Source: Promethearchaeum sp.
Lineage (GTDB): Archaea; Asgardarchaeota; Lokiarchaeia; Sigyniarchaeales; Promethearchaeaceae
Direction: 5' to 3'
Assembly: GCA_030613185.1 (NCBI GenBank)
Contig: JAUWMK010000002.1
Location: 1-40,682 of the forward strand
DNA length: 40,682 nucleotides
The notes beneath the pieces are model-generated. The model ran no database searches. It saw only the letters and a list, made by a program, of their open reading frames with translations, and was not told where the DNA came from. Position numbers and translations under genes: made by a program. This document shows, in pieces, positions 25,358 through 33,673 of the stretch (positions are counted from its first letter, which is position 1; every line of letters begins with the position of its first letter).

Positions 25358-25534
25358 TTACATCAACTTTTATCATAAAAACATTTTTTATTTTACTATT
25401 GTCACTGAAAAGTGAACGAAAAGATTAAAGATTTTTCTCCAAATCGCTTTCATTCCATATATTATTTTTGATTTCAGTTTAGAGCATGAAATTATTATCT
25501 TATATGCCATTTTTTTCGCTTTTTATAAACATGA

Positions 25535-26122
25535 ATGAAAGAAACATTTATGCTTCCAAGAAAAGTATGCAAAATAACAATAGCAGGAGATGGAGGATCC
25601 GGAAAATCAACAATGATTGCCATAAAAAACAAAAAAAATTGCAAAATGGCTGCCGGAATCACTATAGGAGTAGATTTTTCATGTTTCCCAATGAAAATTG
25701 ACAATACACCGTATACTATTTTAGTTTTCGATTTAGGAGGTCAAAAAAGATTTCAATTTATGCATGATTCATATATAATCGGGTCAAAAGGCGCGATAAT
25801 TATCTATGATCTTTCAAGACCCGCAACATTTAAGAGTATACCAAAGTGGATTTCATTAATGGAAAGTGAAGATCCTTTGATGCCGATAATCATAGCAGGA
25901 ACCAAAAAAGATCTAATCCAACCCGAGGATTTAAGTTATTACACAAAGGAATGGGAAAATATGAAAAGGAGATTTCCTAAATTTGAGAGGATTATTGACC
26001 ATGTTTTCATATCTTCAAAAGATTATCGAAGCATTGAGCACCTTTTTACCTATTTAGGGCGCTCAATAGTTCCAGATTCAAGAAAAAATAATTTGCCTAC
26101 AATTTCAGTCTGTGGAAACTAA
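25535..26122 (+). CDS. Ras/Rab-like small GTPase
   Basis: This protein has 195 residues. The G motifs are G1 GDGGSGKST at 18-26; switch I T43 within TIGVDF (Rab-like); G3 DLGGQ at 66-70, with Gln70 in the position of the catalytic Gln; G4 GTKKD at 122-126, where TKKD replaces NKxD; and G5 as SSK at about 164-166. The set is intact, so GTP binding and switching are expected. The C-terminus (SVCGN) has a Cys three from the end but is not a CaaX box, so lipid attachment is doubtful. Such GTPases are abundant in Asgard archaea and rare elsewhere in archaea. ATG 25535 or ATG 25550 are both possible. The stop overlaps the convergent DUF72 gene by 4 bases. Confidence 0.92.
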   Translation: MKETFMLPRKVCKITIAGDGGSGKSTMIAIKNKKNCKMAAGITIGVDFSCFPMKIDNTPYTILVFDLGGQKRFQFMHDSYIIGSKGAIIIYDLSRPATFKSIPKWISLMESEDPLMPIIIAGTKKDLIQPEDLSYYTKEWENMKRRFPKFERIIDHVFISSKDYRSIEHLFTYLGRSIVPDSRKNNLPTISVCGN

Positions 26123-26925
26123 GTAATATAATCTAAGAGGTTTTTTTGTTTATTAAATTCTTTAAATGGTAATCCAATCCTTTTTTTAAACTCAATAACA
26201 TCCCGAGGTGAGAATCCCCTGAAATGATTGTTAAAAATTACAAAAATATCGGTAATTTCAGGGGATTTTCTATATTTCTTAACCAAATGAACAGTTTCAT
26301 CGAAAGCTTCTACCTCATTTCTTTGGATTTTGTTAAAAACTGTTAATTTTCTATCACCTATCATTCGTAAATATTTTATTTTTTGGTTTTCTGGATAATA
26401 TATATTATATCCAAATCGGTACGATAAAACCATATATATATTTGACAAATCAGCGAATTTTTTAATTATATCTTGCTGAAACCAAGAATCATTTCGTAAT
26501 TCAACAGCATAATTAATTTCTTGAGGCAAAGATTCTAGCAAATTTCTAAGGTTTTCATAGGATGAGGACGAATATTTAAAATTTGCTGGAAATTGAAGTA
26601 AGAAAATCGAAATTTTATGTCTAATATTATTAAAGCGCGGAAAAAAAGAAGATACCTTTTGATCTATGTTAGAAAATGGCTTTTTATGCGTAAATTCCTG
26701 CCAAATCTTAATAGAGAATCTAAAATCATCTGGCGTTTTTTTATTCCATGATTTTATTGTGTTCTCTGAAGGAATATTATAAAATGTGGAATTAACTTCT
26801 GCGAAATTAAAAAATTTTGAATAGTAGGAAAGATACTCGGAAGACTGTATTGATTTTGTATAAAAAACTCCACTCCAATCTTTATATGACCATCCAGCGC
26901 ACCCAACAAAAAGATTGGATTCCAT
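26119..26925 (-). CDS. DUF72 (YecE-like) TIM-barrel protein
   Basis: This protein has 268 residues. The N-terminus ESNLFVGCAGWSYKDWSGVFY and then EVNSTFYNIPSENTIKSWNKKTPDDFRFSIK are hallmarks of DUF72, whose members adopt a TIM-barrel-like fold. AVELRNDSW and the late FVIFNNHFRG are also characteristic. The biochemical role is unknown. I chose ATG 26925 because it overlaps the upstream stop as TAATG. It is the last gene of the pyrB - NrdD-like - DUF72 operon, so a link to nucleotide metabolism or repair is possible by context only. Confidence 0.9.
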   Translation of the reverse strand: MESNLFVGCAGWSYKDWSGVFYTKSIQSSEYLSYYSKFFNFAEVNSTFYNIPSENTIKSWNKKTPDDFRFSIKIWQEFTHKKPFSNIDQKVSSFFPRFNNIRHKISIFLLQFPANFKYSSSSYENLRNLLESLPQEINYAVELRNDSWFQQDIIKKFADLSNIYMVLSYRFGYNIYYPENQKIKYLRMIGDRKLTVFNKIQRNEVEAFDETVHLVKKYRKSPEITDIFVIFNNHFRGFSPRDVIEFKKRIGLPFKEFNKQKNLLDYIT

Positions 26926-29126
26926 TAAACTCCACAATTAGGAAAATAGTTTGAATAATAACGCCCATACACAATTCTTGGGCTCTTTTTGTTTGTAAGT
27001 TCGTAATTATTTGAAAAAGAGAGCCTAGATACGTTGGTTTTAATTATATTTTGACAAAATTCAAATATTTTCTCTTGGTCCTCATCAAAATTATTATTTT
27101 GAAGCGAAATATTTATAGATAGTTCCTTAAATTTACTTTTTGTGAGATCAGAATAAATTTGGGATAGATGATTATGACTTAAAAATTTTGAAGATGAATT
27201 GAAGCCAAATCTATATCCTGGAATAGGTGAAGGTTGAAAATCACTACCTTGAGAATTTAATAATTGAAGAAACAGATCATTTCTTCTTAAAAGTTCGCTT
27301 TGATAATGTGATTCACACAAAATAAATTTAATATTATCTGAAAGGGTTAAATTCTGCTTTTGAATTAATGAATATATGTAATCCAATACTTTAACTGCGA
27401 ATTCGCGATTTTTAGATTGATCTTTTATGAATAAACCAGATTTCAAATATATTAATTCATCCAAACCGTAAAAAGAAATGGCACAAATAAGAGGATAATC
27501 TGAATGATAATTTTGTGTATCTTTCCAATTTTGAAATATAAGATCATTATTAAATAAAATTTGAGATATTTTATTCCATCCCGTGAATTTTAGCAGAGTT
27601 TTAGATAATAATTTAAATTTATTATCAAAATAATCGAAAATTGAAAAAATTGCTTTTTCTAAGTTAGAAAAAAACAAAGTTTCATTATCAGATGACTCTT
27701 TGAATATGCTTAATAGATTGATTGAGATTTTTTCAATGATCATTGAAGGTTTTATCTCATTTAGTAAATTATATTGAAGAGGAACCTCTAAATTCGTAAA
27801 AATATGCTCTCCATTTTGAACACCACGCTTTGAATATTGATCAATATTCACTTGATGATTTAACAATAGTGATAAGACGTTCTGTTGTTGAGAATTAAGT
27901 TTAGAATAATTGGGACAATTGAGTAATTCTTTTATTTTGTTCTTAGGAAAATAAACTTCTAAAACGGGTAATTGAGACCAAGTTTTAATTGGATATGACA
28001 AACTATTCATATAAATATCCAATAGCGGATTAATATCATTAAAATTAGCAATCAATGAAATCCCAAGGGTTATGGGTAATTTTTTTGTTAATTTTATGAA
28101 TATTTTTGAAAATAGGTGCTTTAAATTTATTTCTGTATAAAATTTAAGAAATTTTTCTAGATATTCATCAAATCTGATAACTGTTAATCCTTGAGGGAAG
28201 AAGAATTGGAACATTGATAAAGTACGCTCAAAATAATGAATAAATTCAATATATGGAAGTGAAAATAAATCTCCTATTAACTTTTCATCAGAAATTTCTT
28301 CATCTTGGTTTTTTTCTTCTTCTAAAGAATATTTATAAAAATTATTTAATATTTCTATTAAATTCTTACCGGAAATTACTATTTCAAGAGGAGATATTGC
28401 AAATTTCTTAAGATCGGTTAATAAAAATTGACCAGAGAGTAAATTATCTGCAAATTTTTGATTGATTTTATTTAGGAGGGTATTTTGCTCTAAAATTACG
28501 TTTCCTAACTTAGTTTCAAAAATAGCAGGATTCTCATATTCTTGCGAATTTATCAATTGCTTAATATCATAAGGCGGCAAACCTAAACGTGTCAATTTAT
28601 GTCGAGTATCCTCGAGATGATATTCAATTAAAATTGCATTTACAAATTCACGAATCAAAGGTGCGGTTAAATACGTAATATTGGCTTTTCTTAATCTTCT
28701 TTTTGCTTCGTTAGCGACTTTTTTAGCATCTCTTAGATTTAAATTACTTTCTTCAATTATCTTCTTTTCAATTATGGATTCATCAAAAGGTTCAAGGGTA
28801 TATTTCGAAGTGCGGACTTTTATTTTAGAACTATCAGACAGCCCTTCTTCAAATTTTCGCAATTGTTTGACTATAGAATAACCCAATGGAGTAATAAGAT
28901 AACCTTTCTGATCTTGAACAATATAATGAGCATCTTTTAAAACATTAATATGATAGGATAAATTTTTCTTCTCATTGGAAAACTTATGGATGGCTTTTTG
29001 AAGTTCACGGTATTCAACAGGTGCTATCTGATCTTGAAGTCTTTTCAAAATTTCAATTCTGGGACGTGAAGATAGATTAGTTAGATGTTCTTCCAAAGTT
29101 AAATTATTTGAATCTTCAAATTCCAT
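26925..29126 (-). CDS. wHTH - ATP-cone - degenerate NrdD-like protein
   Basis: This protein has 733 residues. Residues 12-92 form an ArsR-like winged helix (RPRIEILKRL ... LSYHINVLKDAHYI ... GYLITPLGYSIVKQL). Residues 103-180 form an ATP-cone (VRTSKYTLEPFDESIIEKKI ... ITYLTAPLIREFVNAIL), the nucleotide-sensing domain of NrdR and ribonucleotide reductases. The segment LTRLGLPPYDIKQLI and the following helices resemble the entry of anaerobic NrdD, but the usual HIHD is LLTD (235-238). No glycyl-radical RVxGY motif is seen at the C-terminus. It is probably a (d)ATP-responsive transcription regulator with a catalytically dead reductase body (inference). I chose ATG 29126; TTG 29138 is upstream. 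It lies 15 bases after pyrB and overlaps the DUF72 gene. Confidence 0.7.
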   Translation of the reverse strand: MEFEDSNNLTLEEHLTNLSSRPRIEILKRLQDQIAPVEYRELQKAIHKFSNEKKNLSYHINVLKDAHYIVQDQKGYLITPLGYSIVKQLRKFEEGLSDSSKIKVRTSKYTLEPFDESIIEKKIIEESNLNLRDAKKVANEAKRRLRKANITYLTAPLIREFVNAILIEYHLEDTRHKLTRLGLPPYDIKQLINSQEYENPAIFETKLGNVILEQNTLLNKINQKFADNLLSGQFLLTDLKKFAISPLEIVISGKNLIEILNNFYKYSLEEEKNQDEEISDEKLIGDLFSLPYIEFIHYFERTLSMFQFFFPQGLTVIRFDEYLEKFLKFYTEINLKHLFSKIFIKLTKKLPITLGISLIANFNDINPLLDIYMNSLSYPIKTWSQLPVLEVYFPKNKIKELLNCPNYSKLNSQQQNVLSLLLNHQVNIDQYSKRGVQNGEHIFTNLEVPLQYNLLNEIKPSMIIEKISINLLSIFKESSDNETLFFSNLEKAIFSIFDYFDNKFKLLSKTLLKFTGWNKISQILFNNDLIFQNWKDTQNYHSDYPLICAISFYGLDELIYLKSGLFIKDQSKNREFAVKVLDYIYSLIQKQNLTLSDNIKFILCESHYQSELLRRNDLFLQLLNSQGSDFQPSPIPGYRFGFNSSSKFLSHNHLSQIYSDLTKSKFKELSINISLQNNNFDEDQEKIFEFCQNIIKTNVSRLSFSNNYELTNKKSPRIVYGRYYSNYFPNCGV

Positions 29127-29141
29127 TATTATTACCAATTT

Positions 29142-30065
29142 TTAAAAATTTTCAAGCAAAATAGAAGCAATTATTGCTTTTCTCATCATCAATCCGTAAT
29201 AAGTTTGTTCAAAATATTTTGCACGGGGATCTACATCAATTTTAGGGGATATCTCATTTACCCGGGGTAAAGGATGTAGTATAATTGCGTCATCTTTTAC
29301 AAGTTTCATTATTTTTTTTGTCAAAATAAATGCATTTTTTACTTTATCATATTCTTCTAAATCCCCAAAACGTTCTTTCTGAATTCTCGTCATGTAAATT
29401 ACATCTAATAAGGGCAGGGTTTCTTTGAAATCAGTTGTCTCAGTAAATGATGTTTTCTTTTGCGTTAATGCATCTTTTACCCGGTATTGCATTTTTAATT
29501 GTGTTGGACTAATGAAATATAATTTTACTTTGAAATTTGAAAGTAAATGAGCTAAAGAGTGAACAGTTCTTCCGTATTTTAAATCTCCAATTAGACCAAT
29601 ATTTAGGCCATCAACGGTCTTTTTTAGTTCGCTTATTGCTAAAACATCTAAAAGACCTTGAGTTGGGTGCTCTTGAGAACCATTCCCAGCATTTATGATA
29701 GGTACATCCGAAAATTTTTGAGCTAATTTTGCAGCGCCTTCTTTATTGTGTCGAATTATAATTAGATCAGAGTAATTTGCAACTGTTCGAATTGTATCAG
29801 CAAGTGTTTCTCCCTTTTTTACTGAAGTTACACCGGCAGATGAAAAACCAATTACACTCCCACCTAGATAGTTCATTGCACTCTCGAAAGATAAACGTGT
29901 CCGCGTTGATGGTTCAAAAAATAATGCAGCCATTATTTTACCTTGCAATAGTCTTGAATATTTTTCCTTATCGTTTTCTATCTTCAAAGCAAGATCTATC
30001 AACTTTTCTATGTCTTCTCTAGAATATTGCTTTGCGCTTATAATGTCAGAATTAAAGAAATTCAT
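29142..30065 (-). CDS. pyrB: Aspartate carbamoyltransferase catalytic chain
   Basis: This protein has 307 residues, the normal length. It condenses carbamoyl phosphate and aspartate in pyrimidine synthesis. The carbamoyl-phosphate loop STRTR is at 53-57 (FFEPSTRTRLSFESA). SVKKGETLADT provides the mobile-loop Lys, followed by HPTQ and HPLPRV. The regulatory chain gene pyrI, often adjacent in archaea, is missing; the downstream gene is instead a winged-helix ATP-cone protein. ATG 30065 has no Shine-Dalgarno. It is first in a three-gene minus-strand operon, divergent from the ribosomal-protein genes. Confidence 0.96.
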   Translation of the reverse strand: MNFFNSDIISAKQYSREDIEKLIDLALKIENDKEKYSRLLQGKIMAALFFEPSTRTRLSFESAMNYLGGSVIGFSSAGVTSVKKGETLADTIRTVANYSDLIIIRHNKEGAAKLAQKFSDVPIINAGNGSQEHPTQGLLDVLAISELKKTVDGLNIGLIGDLKYGRTVHSLAHLLSNFKVKLYFISPTQLKMQYRVKDALTQKKTSFTETTDFKETLPLLDVIYMTRIQKERFGDLEEYDKVKNAFILTKKIMKLVKDDAIILHPLPRVNEISPKIDVDPRAKYFEQTYYGLMMRKAIIASILLENF

Positions 30066-30241
30066 TTGTATTCAAAATTTTATATTGGGAGAATAGATAT
30101 TAAAATTTCTGTTTTAAAATCCCAGAATATATTAATCGATTAATGTCTTATGTTCTTAGTTCTTCAGAGTTAATGTCAAATCAAAAAATTAAAATCAAAT
30201 AAAAAATTATGAAATTCATATTTTAATTGAGCTTGAATATT

Positions 30242-30523
30242 ATGAAAATGCCAAAAAATAAACGAATACATTGCCCAAAATGTCAGAAACACACACCCCA
30301 CAAAGTTAGTATATATAAGAAAGGGAAAGACAGGATAATGGCTCACGGGAAACGACGTTACAATCGTAAGAAAGCAGGATATGGATCCCAACCTAAACCT
30401 ATTCAACATAACCAAGCGAAAGTCAATAAAAAAACCACACCTCTCTATAAATGTGTCGAATGTGGACATGTTCAAGTAGGTAAAGCTCAACGTCTTAAAA
30501 AATTCGAAATACTTAACAAATAA
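30242..30523 (+). CDS. rpl44e: Large-subunit ribosomal protein eL42 (L44e)
   Basis: This protein has 93 residues. It is an archaeal/eukaryotic large-subunit protein with one zinc ribbon: CPKC near the start (RIHCPKCQKHTPHKVS) and CVECGHVQ near the end. The central basic GKRRYNRKKAGYGSQPKPI is the family signature. I chose ATG 30242 (MKMPKNKR), the normal family start; the longer frame adds five residues without support. It begins the l44e-s27e-tfs group, 22 bases before s27e. Confidence 0.96.
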   Translation: MKMPKNKRIHCPKCQKHTPHKVSIYKKGKDRIMAHGKRRYNRKKAGYGSQPKPIQHNQAKVNKKTTPLYKCVECGHVQVGKAQRLKKFEILNK

Positions 30524-30545
30524 TAAAATATCAGGTGAAAATTTC

Positions 30546-30743
30546 ATGAAAAAGAATGATAATTTAATTCCACAACCAAAAAGTCGATTTTTACGAATAA
30601 AATGCTTAAATTGTGGAGCCGAGCAAATAGTGTTCGGTTGTGCAACTGTTGAAGTGCGCTGCTTTGTTTGTGATAAACAATTAGTCCAATCAACTGGTGG
30701 TAAAGCGAGAATACTTACAAAAATATCGGATGTTTTATCTTAA
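30546..30743 (+). CDS. rps27e: Small-subunit ribosomal protein eS27 (S27e)
   Basis: This protein has 65 residues. It is a small zinc-ribbon ribosomal protein with CLNCG (about residue 20) and CFVCDKQL (about residue 39); the FLRIKC and PxxSxFxxIKC-type lead fits S27e. The tail VQSTGGKARI is diagnostic. ATG 30546 has AGGTGA 9 bases upstream. It is co-directional between l44e and tfs, as in many archaea. Confidence 0.95.
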   Translation: MKKNDNLIPQPKSRFLRIKCLNCGAEQIVFGCATVEVRCFVCDKQLVQSTGGKARILTKISDVLS

Positions 30744-30768
30744 TTTATAAAGGGTTAAGGCGATTTCT

Positions 30769-31116
30769 GTGGTAAATTTTTGTCCAAATTGCGAAAAAAT
30801 CTTACGTAAGAAAAGAAACTCTGATTCTTTTATTTTATTTTGTCCAACTTGTGATTATTCTGAACAATATGTTAAAGGAAAAAAGGAAAAAAAAAAAATT
30901 AGCAAGAAAACTGAGAAGAAAATTATTGATAATAAAACCCGAATTGTTGAAGAAAAATCTGATAACTATTCACATTTACCGACGACCAGAGAAGAATGTC
31001 CCGTGTGTCATGAATGGGATGCTTATTACGAACAATATCAAACAAGATCGGCAGATGAACCTGCAACAACATTTTACACTTGCAAATCATGCAAGCACAA
31101 ATGGCGCGAATATTAA
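30769..31116 (+). CDS. tfs: Transcription factor S (TFIIS-like cleavage factor)
   Basis: This protein has 115 residues. The N-terminal zinc ribbon (CPNC ... CPTCDY) resembles RNA polymerase subunit RpoM/Rpb9. The C-terminal TFIIS ribbon has CPVC ... CKSC and the acidic hairpin SADEPATTFYTC, whose Asp-Glu stimulates transcript cleavage by stalled polymerase. The linker is unusually Lys-rich (KGKKEKKKISKKTEKK). The start is GTG 30769 with AAGG upstream. It lies 25 bases after s27e. The intact DE makes it an active TFS rather than an inhibitory paralogue. Confidence 0.94.
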   Translation: MVNFCPNCEKILRKKRNSDSFILFCPTCDYSEQYVKGKKEKKKISKKTEKKIIDNKTRIVEEKSDNYSHLPTTREECPVCHEWDAYYEQYQTRSADEPATTFYTCKSCKHKWREY

Positions 31117-31131
31117 AGAAATTTAAGTTTA

Positions 31132-31139
31132 TTTTTTTT
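31132..31139 (+). terminator. T8 tract between convergent tfs and OB-fold genes
   Basis: A run of eight T follows the tfs stop after 15 bases and overlaps the last codon of the convergent gene. It is a likely archaeal oligo-T terminator for the L44e-S27e-TFS transcript. Confidence 0.45.
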
Positions 31140-31494
31140 ACGGAATTTTCTCTATCATTTCCATTGACTTTAAAAATAACTCAAAGTTCAATTTTTCCAT
31201 ATTTTGAATAATATGAGCAGATATATATTGTGTTCCATCGCCACCAATAGATAATTCTCCAAAAACGCGATAAAGATTGCCTTCCTTAATATCACTAAAT
31301 TCATCTGGAATTGAACGAACATGAATTCTTCCATTTTTATCATCCAAATAGAATTCATCACTTGAGTTAATAGAATCAGCGTAACCAACAATCTGAACAG
31401 CACTATCATCAAGCTGGATACCAGAAATTAATTTTTTTAAATATGTTTCTTGGGTTTTTGTTGATTCAAATTCATCCGAAAAATCTTTTTCCAT
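31138..31494 (-). CDS. OB-fold nucleic-acid-binding protein (RPA small-subunit-like)
   Basis: This protein has 118 residues. A five-stranded OB pattern is visible: AVQIVGYADSINSSDEFYLDDKNGRIHVRS, then LYRVFGELSIGGDGTQYISAHIIQNM. A helical tail follows. An acidic N-terminus precedes it. The layout (OB barrel plus C-terminal helix, with a DDKNGRI turn) resembles RPA32/RPA14 or Stn1/Ten1-type small subunits, known partners in single-strand DNA complexes. Exact family membership is not certain. ATG 31494 is convergent with tfs and divergent from PCNA, 141 bases away, so a replication role is plausible by context. Confidence 0.65.
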   Translation of the reverse strand: MEKDFSDEFESTKTQETYLKKLISGIQLDDSAVQIVGYADSINSSDEFYLDDKNGRIHVRSIPDEFSDIKEGNLYRVFGELSIGGDGTQYISAHIIQNMEKLNFELFLKSMEMIEKIP

Positions 31495-31635
31495 AGTTAT
31501 CTAATAAAGTAGCTTCCCGTCAAATTTAAAATTCGAGTTTTATTGAACGGTTAATATAAATACATAAAAAATCTTTAATTAAAATAAAAATTACAATATC
31601 AATATTACGAATAAAAATCATAAAGGAAATTAAAA

Positions 31636-32430
31636 ATGACATTCACAGCAAAAATAAAAGATAGTAAAGTTGTAAAAGGGATTTTTGAAGCTGTTAGCTC
31701 AATTATTACCGAAACTTTCTTAGATATTGACCCTGAAGTAGGGATTTCAATGGTAGCTATGGATTTATCCCACATCTGCCTAGTATCGTTATTAATAGCT
31801 AAAGAGGATCTTGATGAATTTAAAGCGGATGAAAAACTCAAAATTGCAATTAATTTAGAAGATTTTGTTAAGATAATTAAACGTGCTAATCCACAGGATG
31901 AAATAGTTTTAAAAGATGACTCCGCTGCTAAACGGTTTATTATTGAAATGAAACCAGAGAGCGCAAAAAAAGCAAGAAGATTTACAATTTCTATGATTGA
32001 TATTGATGAAGAAAAAATCGGTCCAGAATCCCTTGATCAACTAGAATTTTACAATCAAACCACTTTCAAGCTTTCTTTCTTAGATGAAGCAATCAAAGAC
32101 GCAGAAATTTTCAGCGACGCACTGGAAATAGTAGCAGATAAAAACCTAAGCTTTTCAACAAATGGTAATATTGGAGATATGACATATGAATTAGAAAAAG
32201 AAGAGTTAATCAGCGCAGATTTTACTCAAAAAAGCGAAGGTATCTTTGGATTAGAATTTTTAAAGAACATCTTAAAAGTTTCTGCTGTTTCCTCTAACGT
32301 AGAAATGTATATGGCTACGGATTTACCAATAAAGATGGTGTTTGATATTTTGAATTCCAGTCGAATCGTTTATTATTTGGCACCGAGAACTGAAGACAAC
32401 GATGAAGACGACAGTCTTTATGAAGACTAA
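31636..32430 (+). CDS. pcn: PCNA sliding clamp
   Basis: This protein has 264 residues, near the usual 245-265. It forms a ring that tethers polymerase, ligase and nucleases to DNA. The features are typical: the N-terminal FTAKIKDSKVVKGIFEAVSSIITE, VAMDLSHICLVSLLI (the MDxSHV/CLV strand), a central LDFVKI-type linker, and the C-terminal MKMVFDIL-like strand followed by YYLAPRTED, with an acidic tail (DNDEDD). AAGGA lies 8 bases before ATG 31636. It is a single copy in the window. Confidence 0.96.
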   Translation: MTFTAKIKDSKVVKGIFEAVSSIITETFLDIDPEVGISMVAMDLSHICLVSLLIAKEDLDEFKADEKLKIAINLEDFVKIIKRANPQDEIVLKDDSAAKRFIIEMKPESAKKARRFTISMIDIDEEKIGPESLDQLEFYNQTTFKLSFLDEAIKDAEIFSDALEIVADKNLSFSTNGNIGDMTYELEKEELISADFTQKSEGIFGLEFLKNILKVSAVSSNVEMYMATDLPIKMVFDILNSSRIVYYLAPRTEDNDEDDSLYED

Positions 32431-32436
32431 TGGATC

Positions 32437-32445
32437 TTTTTTTTT
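32437..32445 (+). terminator. T9 tract after PCNA
   Basis: Nine consecutive T begin six bases after the PCNA stop. It is a probable oligo-T terminator. The following 32446-32706 holds no gene I can support. Confidence 0.45.
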
Positions 32446-32706
32446 AATATCTCCAAAAACCATCTATAATTAAATTGGGAATTTTTATTCCCATAATTTG
32501 TTACATTCAAATTTTTTCCTGTAAATTTTATCAACACATATTAGTTCTTATAAGACGATATAAGTAAAATCTGAAAAAAGTAGAATTAGCCCAAGGCTTA
32601 TATTTTATATCCATAAATTTTGTAAATTAAATGCCTATTATTAGATGTGTCTAATAAATTTTTTCATTGTACTAATTTATTGATGAAAATAGTGAGTAGA
32701 TATGAA

Positions 32707-33579
32707 ATGATTGTAAGTTTAATAATAACACTACGCGAAACATTAGAAATGGCCTTAATCGTTGGAATAATTTTCAGATACCTACAAAAATCGAATCAAT
32801 TGGAATATAAGAAATTTGTTTATTGGGGAATTATTGCAGGGCTGATGATGAGTATAGCAGGAGCTTTACTGATAAATAGCTTATCCATATTATTTGAAGG
32901 TAGAATAGAACAAATATTTGAAGGAGTAATAATGTTAACTGGCGCTTTCCTTCTAACTACTATGATTTTATGGATGTTAAATAAAAAAAATATTGCTAAA
33001 GAACTGGAAGAAAAGTTACAAAAACATACTAATAAAACTCATAAATTTGGGGTATTTTCAGTTGTTTTTGTTTCAATATTGCGCGAGGGTATTGAAACAG
33101 TATTATTTTTAGGAGCAGCCAGGTTTTCAGAAGAGAGTAATTCCTTGCTAGGCGCGATCATAGGAATAATTGTTGCACTAATTTTGGGATATATACTTTA
33201 CATTGGAACCTCAAAATTCAACTTGAAAGTCTTTTTCACGTTTACAAGCTATTTACTAATCATTGTTGCAGCCGGATTATTATCTTATGGTATACATGAA
33301 TTTCAAGAAGCAGGTGTAATACCAATAGTAATTGAACATATATATGATATCAATTTTATTTTTGATGAAAAAGGACCTTTTGGCTCATTTTTAAAAGGAT
33401 TATTTGGATACAATGGAAATCCATCTTTAATAGAGACAATTGTTTATGTTGTTTATATGATTGTGATTTTCAATATTTGGAGATATTTGAATATGCAAAA
33501 ATTGCAAAAAACTAAATCGCAGAATTCAAAAAGTCAACAAATTAAACCACACCCAACCACAGAACAAATTTCTTCCTAA
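32707..33579 (+). CDS. FTR1-family iron permease-like membrane protein
   Basis: This protein has 290 residues and seven hydrophobic segments. FTR1 permeases carry iron through paired REGxE motifs. Here the first is RETLE (10-14) and the second is canonical REGIE (ILREGIETVLFLG). The rest (ISxxLFEGRIEQxFEGxxML; AAGLLSYGIHEFQEAG) fits the family well. Gly to Thr in motif 1 is unusual. I chose ATG 32707 because family members begin with the MxxSxxITxRExLE helix; GTG 32647 and ATG 32683 would add a leader. The C-terminus is Gln/Ser/Lys-rich and cytoplasmic. No ferroxidase or periplasmic partner is next to it. Confidence 0.88.
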   Translation: MIVSLIITLRETLEMALIVGIIFRYLQKSNQLEYKKFVYWGIIAGLMMSIAGALLINSLSILFEGRIEQIFEGVIMLTGAFLLTTMILWMLNKKNIAKELEEKLQKHTNKTHKFGVFSVVFVSILREGIETVLFLGAARFSEESNSLLGAIIGIIVALILGYILYIGTSKFNLKVFFTFTSYLLIIVAAGLLSYGIHEFQEAGVIPIVIEHIYDINFIFDEKGPFGSFLKGLFGYNGNPSLIETIVYVVYMIVIFNIWRYLNMQKLQKTKSQNSKSQQIKPHPTTEQISS

Positions 33580-33673
33580 ATTTCTATTTTTTCTTTTCTT
33601 TATTACATATTTTCTATAATTAACCTTAATTTTTCAAGCAAAAAGTCTAAAGAAAGCGCTTTTTTTTGTATGT

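Noticed and set aside
30176-30547. Minus-strand 123-codon frame over L44e
   Set aside because: It is antisense to a certain ribosomal protein gene; Phe-rich composition typical of the complement of Lys-rich coding DNA, with no domain.
33653-33662. AAAGCGCTTT palindrome as a shared regulatory box
   Set aside because: The same 10 bases also occur inside the ABC ATPase coding region near 19435, so it is likely a chance word; kept only as a note on the GH31 gene.
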